In this document: positions 11,709-19,986 of the stretch, in pieces
Numbering within the stretch: position 1 is the stretch's first letter
How the letters are laid out: each line of letters begins with the position of its first letter
Translations under genes and position numbers: made by a program
Notes under the pieces: model-generated
What the model saw: only the letters and a program-made list of their open reading frames with translations
What the model was told of the DNA's origin: nothing
Database searches by the model: none
Assembly (NCBI GenBank): GCA_027486725.1
Contig: JAIXOP010000003.1
Coordinates: 98,574-162,573 of the forward strand
From: Burkholderiales bacterium
GTDB taxonomy: Bacteria; Pseudomonadota; Gammaproteobacteria; Burkholderiales; Burkholderiaceae_A
Direction: 5' to 3'
Length of the DNA stretch: 64,000 nt

Positions 11709-12065
11709 CTGACCATTCTGAGTCTCACGAAGGCCGCTGACTTTCAGCGGCTGATGCAGCAGCGGCCTCGGGTCAGTCTGCCGCAGTTTCAGTTGTATCT
11801 GATGTCTGAGCCCAGTGCCGTGCCTGTGCTGCGCCTTGGGCTGGTGGTTCCCAAGCGCCAGGTGCGCCGCGCGGTTGGCCGCAATCTCATCAAGCGCTGG
11901 GCGCGCGTGTTGGTCCGCGAACACGCTGACACACTCCTGGCATTGAACCCTGGCCATTCTGTGGACCTGCTGGTTCGGATTCGTGCACCACTGCCCACCG
12001 ATCGAGCCCACCGACGAGCGTCGTTCGACATTCTTCGGGCGGGCTTCTCGCGGCTTGTTCGTTGA
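11709..12065 (+). CDS. rnpA: Ribonuclease P protein component; non-canonical start likely
   Basis: Protein subunit of RNase P, which matures tRNA 5' ends together with the catalytic RNA. The family signature is present as RRAVGRNLIKRWAR. The first ATG is at 11754 (103 residues), but the reading frame is open back to the rpmH stop, and the upstream codons read LTILSLTKAADFQRL, which is the conserved N-terminal helix of the family. No ATG, GTG or TTG exists there, so initiation probably uses CTG (11709 or 11718) or ATT (11715), coupled to rpmH termination. The start given here is the CTG at 11709 and is uncertain. A perfect hairpin at 11733-11751 covers this segment. The stop codon is followed by yidD 29 bases later. 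Confidence 0.85.
   Translation: MTILSLTKAADFQRLMQQRPRVSLPQFQLYLMSEPSAVPVLRLGLVVPKRQVRRAVGRNLIKRWARVLVREHADTLLALNPGHSVDLLVRIRAPLPTDRAHRRASFDILRAGFSRLVR
11733..11751 (+). other. Perfect RNA hairpin at the rpmH-rnpA junction
   Basis: GCCGCTGA and TCAGCGGC form an 8-bp perfect stem with a 3-base loop, 27 bases after the rpmH stop and just before the first rnpA ATG (11754). There is no T-tract, so it is not an ordinary terminator. It could slow ribosomes, act as a processing site, or expose or mask rnpA start sites. It lies inside codons for conserved RnpA residues. Confidence 0.6.
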
Positions 12066-12094
12066 GCTGCTCGGAGATGCAGCCAAAGGCAGCG

Positions 12095-12391
12095 ATGTTT
12101 ACTTGGCGTGCATGGCGTGCACTGGATTGGGCGTTGGCCCAGTTCCTTGGCGTTCTCATTTTGATTTATCAGTTGGGCATCCGACCGTGGCTGGGGCCGC
12201 GGTGTCGGTTTGAGCCGACTTGCTCATGCTATGGCCGCGAGGCTCTGGCCCTCCACGGTGGCGTTCGGGGATCCTGGCTCACGGCCCGTCGTCTGATTCG
12301 TTGTCGCCCGGGCGGCCCATTTGGCTATGATCCGGTTCCACCGCCGATATTGCGGGTGCCCCCAGCCCCCACCGACCCCTCTCAGGATTGA
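12095..12391 (+). CDS. yidD: Membrane protein insertion efficiency factor YidD
   Basis: Small membrane-associated protein that helps YidC insert proteins. The family core is clear: LILIYQLGIRPWLGPRCRFEPTC..., then a GSWLTARRLIRC-like segment and PFGYDPVP. From the ATG at 12095 it has 98 residues, somewhat longer than the typical 70-85 because of a Pro-rich tail. An upstream TTG at 12062 overlapping the rnpA stop would add 11 residues and is a possible coupled start. yidC follows directly, its ATG two bases after the yidD stop. Confidence 0.92.
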   Translation: MFTWRAWRALDWALAQFLGVLILIYQLGIRPWLGPRCRFEPTCSCYGREALALHGGVRGSWLTARRLIRCRPGGPFGYDPVPPPILRVPPAPTDPSQD

Positions 12392-12392
12392 T

Positions 12393-14045
12393 ATGGAACT
12401 TCGCCGCTCCGTGCTGTTGCTTGTGTTTGCTGTGTCATCGTTTTTGCTTTGGGAAGCGTGGCTCAAGCGCCAGACCGCCGAGCCCGCCCAGGGTCGGACG
12501 GCAGCGACGTCGCCGGCCCCTGCCGCGGCAGACAATGCGGCCATCCCATCGCTGCGCACCGATGTGGTCTCGGAGCTCCCTGCGGGACCGGCCGCTGCCA
12601 AGGCGGTGGGTGCCTCGGGCATGGAGCCGGTGGCGCAAGAGTTTCGTCTGGTCAATGCCGATGTGGAGGTGGTGATTTCCAGCCAAGGCGGTTCGATTGT
12701 CCGATCGGTGTTGCTGGATCAGTCGTCGTCGCAATACGACGGCGGCAAGGTGGTGCTGATGGACTCGCGTGGAGCAACGCGGTATGAGGCGCAGACCGGA
12801 GTGATTGGCTCGGCGGGTGTGCCAACCCATCTCACCCCGTTTCGGTTGGTGGGCAGCGCCGCGGGCGGGAAGTCGCTCACGTTGACGGCCGAGTCCGGCG
12901 GCCTGCGCGTGACGAAGATCTACACGTTGGCAGAAGCGGGCCATCAGGTGGGGCTGACGCATCGGATTGAAAATACAGGGGCCACAGCGGCCGAACCCAA
13001 CATTTATTTTCAGCTTGTTCGCACCGACATCGCCGCCCCGGGCGAGAGCGAGTTCTATCAGACCTTCACGGGTCCTGCGATTTACACGCAGGCCGGCAAA
13101 TTCGAAAAGATCAGCTTCAATGACATCGCCAAGGGTCGACGCGATTTCACCGCGCAGGCCAACGATGGCTGGCTGGCGATGGTGCAGCACTACTTTGTTT
13201 CGGCCTGGGTTCCCAGCAATGCCGACTCGCGCACCTTCTACACCCGCACGGTGAGTCCAGGCCTCTACTCTGCAGGCTTCTACCAGCCCACCGGAGTGCT
13301 TGCCCCGGGCGCCCAGGTGGAGCATGCATCGGTACTCTACACCGGCCCCCAGGTGCAGGAGGTCTTGGCGGACCTCGCCCCGGGCCTTGATCTCGTGGTG
13401 GACTATTCCTGGCTCACGTTCTTGGCAAAGCCGATCTACTGGCTCCTCAAGACCCTCTATGGCTTTGTGTCGAACTGGGGCTGGTCGATTGTGCTGCTCA
13501 CCGTGTTGATCAAACTGCTGCTCTATCCCCTGTCGGCCGCGGGTTACAAATCCATGGCCCGCATGAAGGAGGTCACGCCGCGGATGATGGCCCTGCGCGA
13601 GCGCTACGCCAACGACAAGGCCAAGCTCAATCAGGCCGTGATGGAGCTCTACAAGAACGAAAAGATCAATCCCCTGGGCGGCTGTCTGCCGGTGGTGGTG
13701 CAGATCCCCGTGTTCCTGGCGCTCTATTGGGTGCTGCTCGCCAGCGTGGAGATGCGCAATGCTCCCTGGATGCTTTGGATTGTGGACCTGTCGGAGCCCG
13801 ACCCGTACTTCATTCTGCCGGTCGTGATGGCGGTGACCATGTACCTCCAGACCTTCCTGAACCCTCCGCCACCCGACCCGCTGCAGGCCAAGGTGATGAA
13901 GTTCATGCCCTTGATTTTCTCGGCCTTTTTCTTTTTCTTCCCGGCGGGGCTGGTGCTCTACTGGCTGGTGAACAACGTCTTGTCGATTGCCCAGCAGTGG
14001 TTCGTGATGCGCCGCATGGGTGTCGCTGTGCAGGTGGGCAACTGA
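12393..14045 (+). CDS. yidC: Membrane protein insertase YidC
   Basis: Inserts and folds inner-membrane proteins with or without the Sec translocon. From the ATG at 12393 the protein has 550 residues: an N-terminal anchor (SVLLLVFAVSSFLLW), an Ala/Pro-rich linker, the large periplasmic beta domain, and a C-terminal five-helix core starting near LAKPIYWLLKTLYGFVSNWG. The core contains the cytoplasmic hairpin RMKEVTPRMMALRERY. An earlier in-frame start at 12321 would overlap yidD and gives an unlikely N-terminus. The gene completes the rpmH-rnpA-yidD-yidC operon; mnmE follows after 49 bases. Confidence 0.97.
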   Translation: MELRRSVLLLVFAVSSFLLWEAWLKRQTAEPAQGRTAATSPAPAAADNAAIPSLRTDVVSELPAGPAAAKAVGASGMEPVAQEFRLVNADVEVVISSQGGSIVRSVLLDQSSSQYDGGKVVLMDSRGATRYEAQTGVIGSAGVPTHLTPFRLVGSAAGGKSLTLTAESGGLRVTKIYTLAEAGHQVGLTHRIENTGATAAEPNIYFQLVRTDIAAPGESEFYQTFTGPAIYTQAGKFEKISFNDIAKGRRDFTAQANDGWLAMVQHYFVSAWVPSNADSRTFYTRTVSPGLYSAGFYQPTGVLAPGAQVEHASVLYTGPQVQEVLADLAPGLDLVVDYSWLTFLAKPIYWLLKTLYGFVSNWGWSIVLLTVLIKLLLYPLSAAGYKSMARMKEVTPRMMALRERYANDKAKLNQAVMELYKNEKINPLGGCLPVVVQIPVFLALYWVLLASVEMRNAPWMLWIVDLSEPDPYFILPVVMAVTMYLQTFLNPPPPDPLQAKVMKFMPLIFSAFFFFFPAGLVLYWLVNNVLSIAQQWFVMRRMGVAVQVGN

Positions 14046-14094
14046 GTCTGCTGGTGAGTTTGCCCCTGCCTACCGAATCCGATCGGTGTTGGCC

Positions 14095-15528
14095 ATGACC
14101 CGGACCGTGGTGGCTCCAGCGACCCCGATGGTGCCCAGCGCCATCGGGGTTGTTCGTTTGTCGGGGCCCGAAGCGCAGGCCATTGGTGCGCGGGTCTTCG
14201 GTCCTCTGCCATTGCCCCGGCGAGCGGCACTGCGCACCGCGCGGGATGCCGAGGGCCGCGCTTTGGACGAGGGGCTGGTATTGAATTTCCCTGGGCCGCA
14301 GTCTTACACCGGCGAAGATGTGGTGGAGTTCCAGGGCCACGGTTCGCCGGCGGCCATGGCGCAGATCATCGATGCCTGCGTGTGGGCGGGTGCTGTCATG
14401 GCGCGACCCGGTGAGTTCACCGAGCGCGCTTTTCGTTCTGGGAAGCTGGACCTCAGCCAGGCCGAGGCCGTGGCCGATCTCATTCATGCCCGAAGTCAGC
14501 GCGCTGCCCGGGCGGCCGCAGCATCGCTGCAGGGCGCGCTGGGGCGGGCTGTGGAGGCGTTGCAGGCCGACCTCACGCGCTGCCGTGTGCGCCTGGAGGC
14601 CAACCTCGATTTTCCCGAAGAGGATGGGGTGGACCCGCATGTGCATGCCGAGTCGATGGACCTGATGGCGCGGTGTGCCGAGCATGGTCGGCAGATGCTG
14701 GCTCAGACACGTCGCGCCCAGCGGCTTCAAGAGGGCCTGCGGCTGGCGCTCCTGGGGCCGCCAAATGTTGGCAAATCATCGCTGCTCAATGCCCTGGCGG
14801 GCGACGAGGTCGCCATTGTTTCGGATGTTCCAGGCACCACTCGGGATCGCGTGCTGGGCCATCTCGTGTTGGACGGGGTTCCCATCGAGGTGATCGACAC
14901 GGCCGGTTTGCGCGAGACCCAGGATCCCGTCGAGGCCCAGGGCATCGCGCGCAGCCGTCGCGCGGCCGGCGAGGTCGATCTCATTGTCTGGCTGGGCGAT
15001 GCCACGGGAAACATCCCCGACGATCGGGCCCTGTTGGCGGATGTGCTGGCGCAGCGCGCGAGGGCGCGAGCGGATCGGGCAGACGTTGGCCTGGCTTCAG
15101 ACGATCTGGCGGGTTCAGGCCCTGGTCTGGCTGGGGTGGCTGGGGCAGATGTGATCTGTGTGCTCAACAAGGCCGATGCGGCCCCCCATGCATCGTTGGA
15201 GCTGGGCGGGTCTACCTGGGACTTGATGGTGTCGGCGCGATCGGGTCAGGGCCTAGATGACTTGCGTGGTTGGCTGGTGGCAGCGGCCGGCCTGGGCCTG
15301 GCTCCGGAGGAGGCGGGATTGTGGTCGGGCCGTGAACGGCATCGCCAGGCCTTGGCAGCGGTGGTGTCCCTGGTGTTCGAGGCCCAGGAGCAGCTCGCCT
15401 TGGGCTCTTTGGAGTTGTCGGCCGAGTCTCTGCGCCTGGCTCAGGCGCAGCTGTCTCAGATCACTGGGTCCATGACGGCCGACGATCTGTTGGGCGAGAT
15501 TTTTTCCACTTTCTGCATCGGGAAATAG
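14095..15528 (+). CDS. mnmE: tRNA modification GTPase MnmE
   Basis: With MnmG it installs the aminomethyl-type modification on wobble U34 of certain tRNAs. From the ATG at 14095 the protein has 477 residues: the N-terminal formyl-THF-binding domain (IGVVRLSGP...), a G domain with GPPNVGKSSLLNAL, DVPGTTRD, DTAGLRE and VLNKAD, and the C-terminal FCIGK whose Cys is characteristic. The N-terminal motif usually rich in Gly/Arg (ATPxGRGG) is replaced by ATPMVPSA, and the G domain has an Asp/Ala/Gly-rich insertion before NKAD. An earlier start at 14020 would overlap yidC and add unrelated residues. Its partner mnmG lies at 22992. Confidence 0.95.
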   Translation: MTRTVVAPATPMVPSAIGVVRLSGPEAQAIGARVFGPLPLPRRAALRTARDAEGRALDEGLVLNFPGPQSYTGEDVVEFQGHGSPAAMAQIIDACVWAGAVMARPGEFTERAFRSGKLDLSQAEAVADLIHARSQRAARAAAASLQGALGRAVEALQADLTRCRVRLEANLDFPEEDGVDPHVHAESMDLMARCAEHGRQMLAQTRRAQRLQEGLRLALLGPPNVGKSSLLNALAGDEVAIVSDVPGTTRDRVLGHLVLDGVPIEVIDTAGLRETQDPVEAQGIARSRRAAGEVDLIVWLGDATGNIPDDRALLADVLAQRARARADRADVGLASDDLAGSGPGLAGVAGADVICVLNKADAAPHASLELGGSTWDLMVSARSGQGLDDLRGWLVAAAGLGLAPEEAGLWSGRERHRQALAAVVSLVFEAQEQLALGSLELSAESLRLAQAQLSQITGSMTADDLLGEIFSTFCIGK

Positions 15529-15529
15529 A

Positions 15530-16033
15530 TCAGACCATCTCGTCGAATCGGGCCAGATCTTTGTTTTTAAACGCTTTTTGATGACTCAGCAGCCGGCCTC
15601 CCATGGCGATGTGGGTTCCGGCCTCGGCCAGCTGGCAGGCGGCCAGTGCAAAACCAAGGTTGAACATGGCGTCGGAGTTTGGGACCTGGGCCGGGATCAT
15701 GGCGCCCACAAAGACCACCGTCTGCCTGGGCCGTCGCTCGGCATCCACCGCGGCCGCCGAGAGTGTCAGGGTATCGGTTCCATGCACCACCACCACGGCG
15801 TCGGCGCTGGAAGCGGCAACCATGCCGGCCAGCTGCTGCCGGTGCTGGTCGGTGGCATCGAGGCTGTCGATGAGGTGGGCGGTGCGCACACGGACACGGC
15901 ATTCGGGATGGAGCCGTGCGGTGATGAGCCATTGCGGAATCTGGGTGGTGGCCGCGAATCCCATGGTGCCATCCTCGGGCTGGTACTGCTTTTCAATGGT
16001 TCCGCCGCAGGCGATGATTTCAATGCTCTTCAT
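15530..16033 (-). CDS. Asparaginase N-terminal-domain protein (single domain)
   Basis: The 167-residue protein matches only the N-terminal domain of type I/II L-asparaginase: ACGGTIEK (catalytic Thr region), VVVVHGTDTLTLSA (second catalytic Thr-Asp pair) and FVGAMIPA. The C-terminal domain that completes the active site in the classical ~330-residue enzyme is absent. The frame ends cleanly one base from mnmE, so this looks like a genuine short family rather than a truncation. Asparagine hydrolysis is possible but not proven. It is convergent with mnmE and read away from pckG. Confidence 0.8.
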   Translation of the reverse strand: MKSIEIIACGGTIEKQYQPEDGTMGFAATTQIPQWLITARLHPECRVRVRTAHLIDSLDATDQHRQQLAGMVAASSADAVVVVHGTDTLTLSAAAVDAERRPRQTVVFVGAMIPAQVPNSDAMFNLGFALAACQLAEAGTHIAMGGRLLSHQKAFKNKDLARFDEMV

Positions 16034-16080
16034 GGGCTGGAATCCTGACAGGTTCTGGGGTGGCGCGGTGTGGTTGATGC

Positions 16081-16109
16081 TTGGGCCACCGGGGTCGCGG
16101 TGCTATGCT
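16081..16109 (+). promoter_or_regulatory. Candidate pckG promoter
   Basis: TTGGGC (16081-16086) and TATGCT (16104-16109) are spaced by 17 bases, about 35 bases before the pckG ATG. A very AT-rich leader follows, unusual for this window. The -35 match is moderate. Confidence 0.4.
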
Positions 16110-16144
16110 CTATTTCCCAAAATTTTCATTTTATTTTCAATTCC

Positions 16145-18091
16145 ATGAACTCACCTGCTGCTGGTATCACTGCTGGTATCCATTCGGCTGCAGCCGCCCC
16201 CAAGGGGCAGGCGGTGGCCAACGCTCTGGGCATTCCGGAGCATCGTCCTTACACCGTGGTCCATGCGGGCCTGGTCGACTGGGTCTACAGCGTTGCTGCG
16301 AAGACCCGCCCTGCCGCCATCGTCTGGTGCGATGGCTCGGCCGAGGAGTCCGAGCGCCTTTTTGGTCAGATGGAGGCCGCTGGCACCCTGCGCCGTCTGA
16401 ATCCCGCGAAGCGTCCCAACAGTTTCCTGGCCTTGTCCGATCCGTCCGATGTCGCGCGGGTGGAGGATCGAACCTATGTGTGCAGCCAGAACCAGGCCGA
16501 TGCGGGCCCCAACAACAACTGGATTGATCCCTCCGAAATGCGCGGCACCTTGTCGGGCCTGTTCGAGGGCGCGATGCAGGGCCGCACGATGTATGTCATC
16601 CCGTTTTCCATGGGCCCCATTGGCTCCTCGCTCTCGGAGATTGGCGTGGAGCTCTCCGACTCGCCGTACGTGGTCGTCAATATGCGCCTCATGACCCGCA
16701 TGGGTTCGGCCGCCCTGGCGCAGCTCGGCTCCGACAAGCCGTTTGTGCCTTGTGTCCACACTGTTGGGGCACCTCTGGCGGCGGGCGCCGCCGACGTGGC
16801 CTGGCCCTGCAATCCCACCAAGTACATCGTCCACTTTCCTGAGACGCGCGAAATCTGGTCCTACGGATCGGGATACGGCGGCAATGCCTTGCTGGGCAAG
16901 AAGTGCTTTGCCCTGCGCATTGCCTCGACCATGGGCCGCGCGCAGGCCAAGGCCGATGGCCTGGGTTGGCTTGCCGAGCACATGCTCATCCTGGGCGTTG
17001 AGGCGCCCTGGGGCAAGAAGTACCACGTGGCAGCCGCCTTCCCGTCGGCCTGTGGCAAGACCAACTTCGCCATGCTGATCCCCCCGCAGGGTCTGGACAA
17101 CGGTGGCTGGAAGATCACCACCATTGGCGATGACATCGCCTGGATCCGTCCCGATGCCCAGGGTCGCCTGCGTGCCATCAACCCCGAGGCCGGCTACTTT
17201 GGCGTGGCGCCCGGCACCAGCGCGAAGACCAACCCCAATTGCATGGACAGCCTCCACAGCAATGTGATCTTCACCAACGTGGCGCTCACGCCGGACGGCG
17301 ACGTCTGGTGGGAGGGGATGTCCGACACCGCGCCCGCCGAGTGCACTGACTGGCAGGGGCAGCGCTGGACGCCCGAGATTGCCAAAGAGACCGGCCGCAA
17401 GGCGGCCCACCCCAACGCCCGATTCACGGTGTCGGCCACGCAGAATCCCGCGCTCGACTCCGCCTGGGATGATCCTGCCGGTGTGCCCATCGATGCCTTT
17501 GTCTTCGGTGGCCGCCGCTCCTCGGTGGTGCCCCTGGTGACCGAGGCGCGCGACTGGGCCGAGGGGGTCTACCTCGCTGCCACCATGGGTTCGGAGACCA
17601 CGGCGGCCGCCACAGGCCAGCAGGGTGTGGTCCGCCGCGACCCCTTTGCCATGCTTCCCTTCTGCGGATACAACATGGCCGATTACTTCCAGCATTGGCT
17701 CTCGTTGGGGGCTGGCCTACGTGCGCGCGGTGCCCAGCTGCCAGGCATCTATTGCGTGAATTGGTTCGGCAAGGACGCCGACGGCAAATTCGTCTGGCCT
17801 GGCTTTGGCGACAACGCCCGGGTGTTGAAGTGGATTCTGCAGCGCCTGGAGGGCGAGGTCGGTGGTCAGGAGCATGCCCTGGGTGTGTCTCCCCGCTACG
17901 AAGACCTCGATTGGAAGGGGCTTGAGTTCTCGCGCGAGAAGTTTTCACTCATCGGCGCTGTCTCCAACGAGGCCTGGGCTTCCGAGCTGTCGGACCACGA
18001 GGGCTTCTTTGCTCGGTTTGAGGGTCGTCTTCCGGCCGACCTCCCTGCCGTGCGTGCCCGCCTTCAGGCAGGGTTGAAGAAGGCTGCTTAG
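16145..18091 (+). CDS. pckG: Phosphoenolpyruvate carboxykinase (GTP)
   Basis: Converts oxaloacetate and GTP to PEP, CO2 and GDP: the gluconeogenic step, or anaplerosis in reverse. The 648-residue length and sequence fit the GTP-type enzyme. The nucleotide-binding loop [13 protein letters not shown] carries the hyper-reactive Cys, and other blocks are [26 protein letters not shown] and the metal/oxaloacetate region. The ATG at 16145 is chosen over one at 16070 because the latter lies upstream of the promoter-like elements. Transcription probably ends at the terminator at 18161-18184. An organism with this gene can grow on organic acids, which fits the neighbouring aldehyde dehydrogenases. Confidence 0.96.
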   Translation: MNSPAAGITAGIHSAAAAPKGQAVANALGIPEHRPYTVVHAGLVDWVYSVAAKTRPAAIVWCDGSAEESERLFGQMEAAGTLRRLNPAKRPNSFLALSDPSDVARVEDRTYVCSQNQADAGPNNNWIDPSEMRGTLSGLFEGAMQGRTMYVIPFSMGPIGSSLSEIGVELSDSPYVVVNMRLMTRMGSAALAQLGSDKPFVPCVHTVGAPLAAGAADVAWPCNPTKYIVHFPETREIWSYGSGYGGNALLGKKCFALRIASTMGRAQAKADGLGWLAEHMLILGVEAPWGKKYHVAAAFPSACGKTNFAMLIPPQGLDNGGWKITTIGDDIAWIRPDAQGRLRAINPEAGYFGVAPGTSAKTNPNCMDSLHSNVIFTNVALTPDGDVWWEGMSDTAPAECTDWQGQRWTPEIAKETGRKAAHPNARFTVSATQNPALDSAWDDPAGVPIDAFVFGGRRSSVVPLVTEARDWAEGVYLAATMGSETTAAATGQQGVVRRDPFAMLPFCGYNMADYFQHWLSLGAGLRARGAQLPGIYCVNWFGKDADGKFVWPGFGDNARVLKWILQRLEGEVGGQEHALGVSPRYEDLDWKGLEFSREKFSLIGAVSNEAWASELSDHEGFFARFEGRLPADLPAVRARLQAGLKKAA

Positions 18092-18160
18092 TTGTGTCGG
18101 ATGCCTCCGTCTGAATTGCGCGTCTGAATTGCGCGTCTCAAGCAGTCAGCGAGAAATGAA

Positions 18161-18184
18161 AACCCGGCTTAGGCCGGGTTTTTT
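18161..18184. terminator. Rho-independent terminator after pckG
   Basis: AACCCGGC (18161-18168) and GCCGGGTT (18173-18180) form a perfect 8-bp stem with a TTAG loop. The T run continues downstream and an A run precedes it, so it can act on both strands, ending pckG and the convergent MOSC gene. Just upstream, 18109-18134 is a 13-base unit duplicated in tandem (GTCTGAATTGCGC twice). Confidence 0.9.
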
Positions 18185-18225
18185 CTTGGGGCATTCCTGT
18201 GTCGGGCATTCCTGTTCGGGTGTTG

Positions 18226-18825
18226 TCACTCGTGGCCGGGCCGTCGGGTCCGCGCCAGGGCCTTGGCGATGGTGGTGTTGCGCGGGCCAGGCTCGATCTC
18301 GATGGGGCCGGGGCGCAGCGGGCCGGGGCTGAGCACAGCGAGATACCAGCCGCTGCAGGCATGGTCGTACATCAGCCTCGCGGCCGTGGGCAGCCGGATT
18401 GCCGCGGCCAGTTTGTGGCAAGGGACGCGTGGTGCGGTGACCCGCAGAACCACATCGCCCTGGTGCCAAAGGTCGCCAACCCAGACCTCGTTGTCGGTCA
18501 CCCCCTCCGTGCTGAGGTTTTCGCCCAGCCGGCCCGCAGTCCATTCGGTCAGTGCCGTGCCGGTGGCTGTCGCCCAGAGGGGCCAATGTTCCCGTGGGTA
18601 GGCATAGATTGCCTTGTCCAGCCCCCCATGCACGCTGAGGTCGGCCTGCTCGTCCCCCTCCAAACCGAGGCGGCCTGCCCAGACGTCGGCCTCCGATCGG
18701 GGGGATTTTCGAATGGCGGTGGAGATGGAGCGCGGCGGCCCTCCGGCCGATGCCATCAGCAGGGGCGTTGCGATTCCGGTGCAGATGGCTCGAATCTGCG
18801 GGGCGGATGGTTTCACGTGAAACAC
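18226..18825 (-). CDS. MOSC domain protein, YiiM-like
   Basis: MOSC proteins bind molybdenum cofactor or related sulfur carriers; YiiM-type members take part in reduction of N-hydroxylated compounds. The 199-residue protein has the domain signature VHGGLDKAIYAYPREHW and the conserved cysteine in APRVPCHKL. The only start covering the N-terminal strand is a GTG at 18825, which lies inside a parS site and overlaps the end of pdxA by 13 bases. A first ATG further in would remove part of the domain. Function is assigned by domain only. Confidence 0.8.
   Translation of the reverse strand: MFHVKPSAPQIRAICTGIATPLLMASAGGPPRSISTAIRKSPRSEADVWAGRLGLEGDEQADLSVHGGLDKAIYAYPREHWPLWATATGTALTEWTAGRLGENLSTEGVTDNEVWVGDLWHQGDVVLRVTAPRVPCHKLAAAIRLPTAARLMYDHACSGWYLAVLSPGPLRPGPIEIEPGPRNTTIAKALARTRRPGHE
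18809..18824. other. parS: parS centromere site 1 (one mismatch)
   Basis: GGTTTCACGTGAAACA differs from the universal ParB-binding consensus TGTTTCACGTGAAACA at the first base only. The site holds the pdxA stop codon (TGA, 18813-18815 on the minus strand) and most of the GTG start codon of the MOSC gene (18823-18825), so ParB binding here would cover a coding junction. parA starts 6.9 kb away and the putative origin is about 9 kb away. Confidence 0.9.
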
Positions 18826-19817
18826 CGGGCCTCGGCCAGTTGGAGCGCTGCGTGGAGGGAGGCATCGGAGGCCAGGCCTCGGCCCGCCAAATCGAAGGCT
18901 GTGCCGTGGTCCACGCTGGTGCGCAGAAACGGCAGGCCCAGGGTCACATTGATGCCCTCGTCCAGGCCAAACAACTTGATGGGGATCAGGCCCTGGTCGT
19001 GATACAGACAGACCACGACATCGAACTCGCGGTCCTCTCGGCGGGCACGGAAAAACACCGTGTCGGGCGAGTGGGGGCCAGATGCCGCGGCACCCCTTTG
19101 TCGGGCCATCGCCAGGGCCGGCAGCAGGATCTCTTCCTCGTCGTTTCCGAACATGCCGCCATCGCTCGCGTGGGGGTTCAGTCCGGCCAGGGCAATGCGC
19201 AGCGGGTGGCCCAGTTGGAGGATGGCGGGCGCATGCTGGTGGGTGAGCGCAATGGTCTCGGCCACATGCGCGGCGCTGAGTTCGGCCAGGGCCTGCCGCA
19301 GGGGCATGTGGATGCTGTCCAGGACCACCGTGAGGCTTGGGCTGGTGAGCATCATCCGAACCGGAAGCTCGGCGCGGCCCAGGAATTTCCGGGATGCCTC
19401 CTGAAGAACCTCGGTGTGCCCGGGTTCGTCATGGCCGGCGAGCCGCCAGGCCTGCTTGTGGATGGGGCCGGTCACCAGGGCAGAGCATTGGTGGTTCAGG
19501 CAGGCCGAGATGGCCTGATCCAGGGCGGCGCGGGAGATGTCGCCGGCGGTGGCCGAGAGCTCCCCGGGGGTGCAGGGGGAGTCTTGGGGCGGCGATATCA
19601 GGTGGGGGACGAGGTTCTCGAGGGGCTCGGCCATGCGGAGCTGATCGTGGGCCCGGCGCAGCGCCAGGGCGCTTCCAAAGACCACCGTCCGTTGGCGCAG
19701 CGCAGCCGGCCGCCGAGCCATGGCCTTCAGGGTGATTTCGGGGCCGATCCCAGCGGGGTCGCCCAGGCTGAGGGCAATGGGCGCGCCCAGGGTGGGCAAT
19801 GGGGTGCGTGGGTTCAT
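18813..19817 (-). CDS. pdxA: 4-hydroxythreonine-4-phosphate dehydrogenase
   Basis: NAD-dependent oxidation of 4-phosphohydroxy-threonine in pyridoxal phosphate synthesis. From the ATG at 19817 the protein has 334 residues. Motifs: [19 protein letters not shown] (metal His), [27 protein letters not shown] (metal His) and [13 protein letters not shown] (metal His). A longer frame from 19904 adds 29 unrelated residues. The last codons, R-C-F-T-stop, are written in the parS sequence. It is usually linked to rsmA or surA; here it stands alone with the MOSC gene. Confidence 0.95.
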   Translation of the reverse strand: MNPRTPLPTLGAPIALSLGDPAGIGPEITLKAMARRPAALRQRTVVFGSALALRRAHDQLRMAEPLENLVPHLISPPQDSPCTPGELSATAGDISRAALDQAISACLNHQCSALVTGPIHKQAWRLAGHDEPGHTEVLQEASRKFLGRAELPVRMMLTSPSLTVVLDSIHMPLRQALAELSAAHVAETIALTHQHAPAILQLGHPLRIALAGLNPHASDGGMFGNDEEEILLPALAMARQRGAAASGPHSPDTVFFRARREDREFDVVVCLYHDQGLIPIKLFGLDEGINVTLGLPFLRTSVDHGTAFDLAGRGLASDASLHAALQLAEARCFT

Positions 19818-19906
19818 GGGTGCATTCTCCCCCATTCCTCCCGCCGGACCCCCGGTTTCCCTGCCACACAGGCCGTCGCCGCCCCATTGGCACCCGGCGT
19901 TCAAGG

Positions 19907-19922
19907 TGTTTCACGTGAAACA
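19907..19922. other. parS: parS centromere site 2 (perfect)
   Basis: TGTTTCACGTGAAACA is an exact match to the ParB-binding consensus, a perfect 16-bp palindrome. It lies in the 169-base gap between pdxA and mmsA, 1.1 kb from parS site 1 and 5.8 kb from parA. It should nucleate ParB spreading for chromosome segregation. Confidence 0.95.
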
Positions 19923-19986
19923 CCTGGCCCCCGGGCATATCATTCTGTGCATCACCAACCCTTTGCCCAGTCCGTTCGGCCTTCCC

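Noticed and set aside
11754..12065. Possible RnpA signature defect (RNL instead of RNR)
   Set aside because: Leu is permitted at that position in the family signature, and the remaining basic residues are present.
16151..17695. 514-codon open frame on the minus strand
   Set aside because: Antisense to pckG, whose protein is unmistakable; no start signal or domain.
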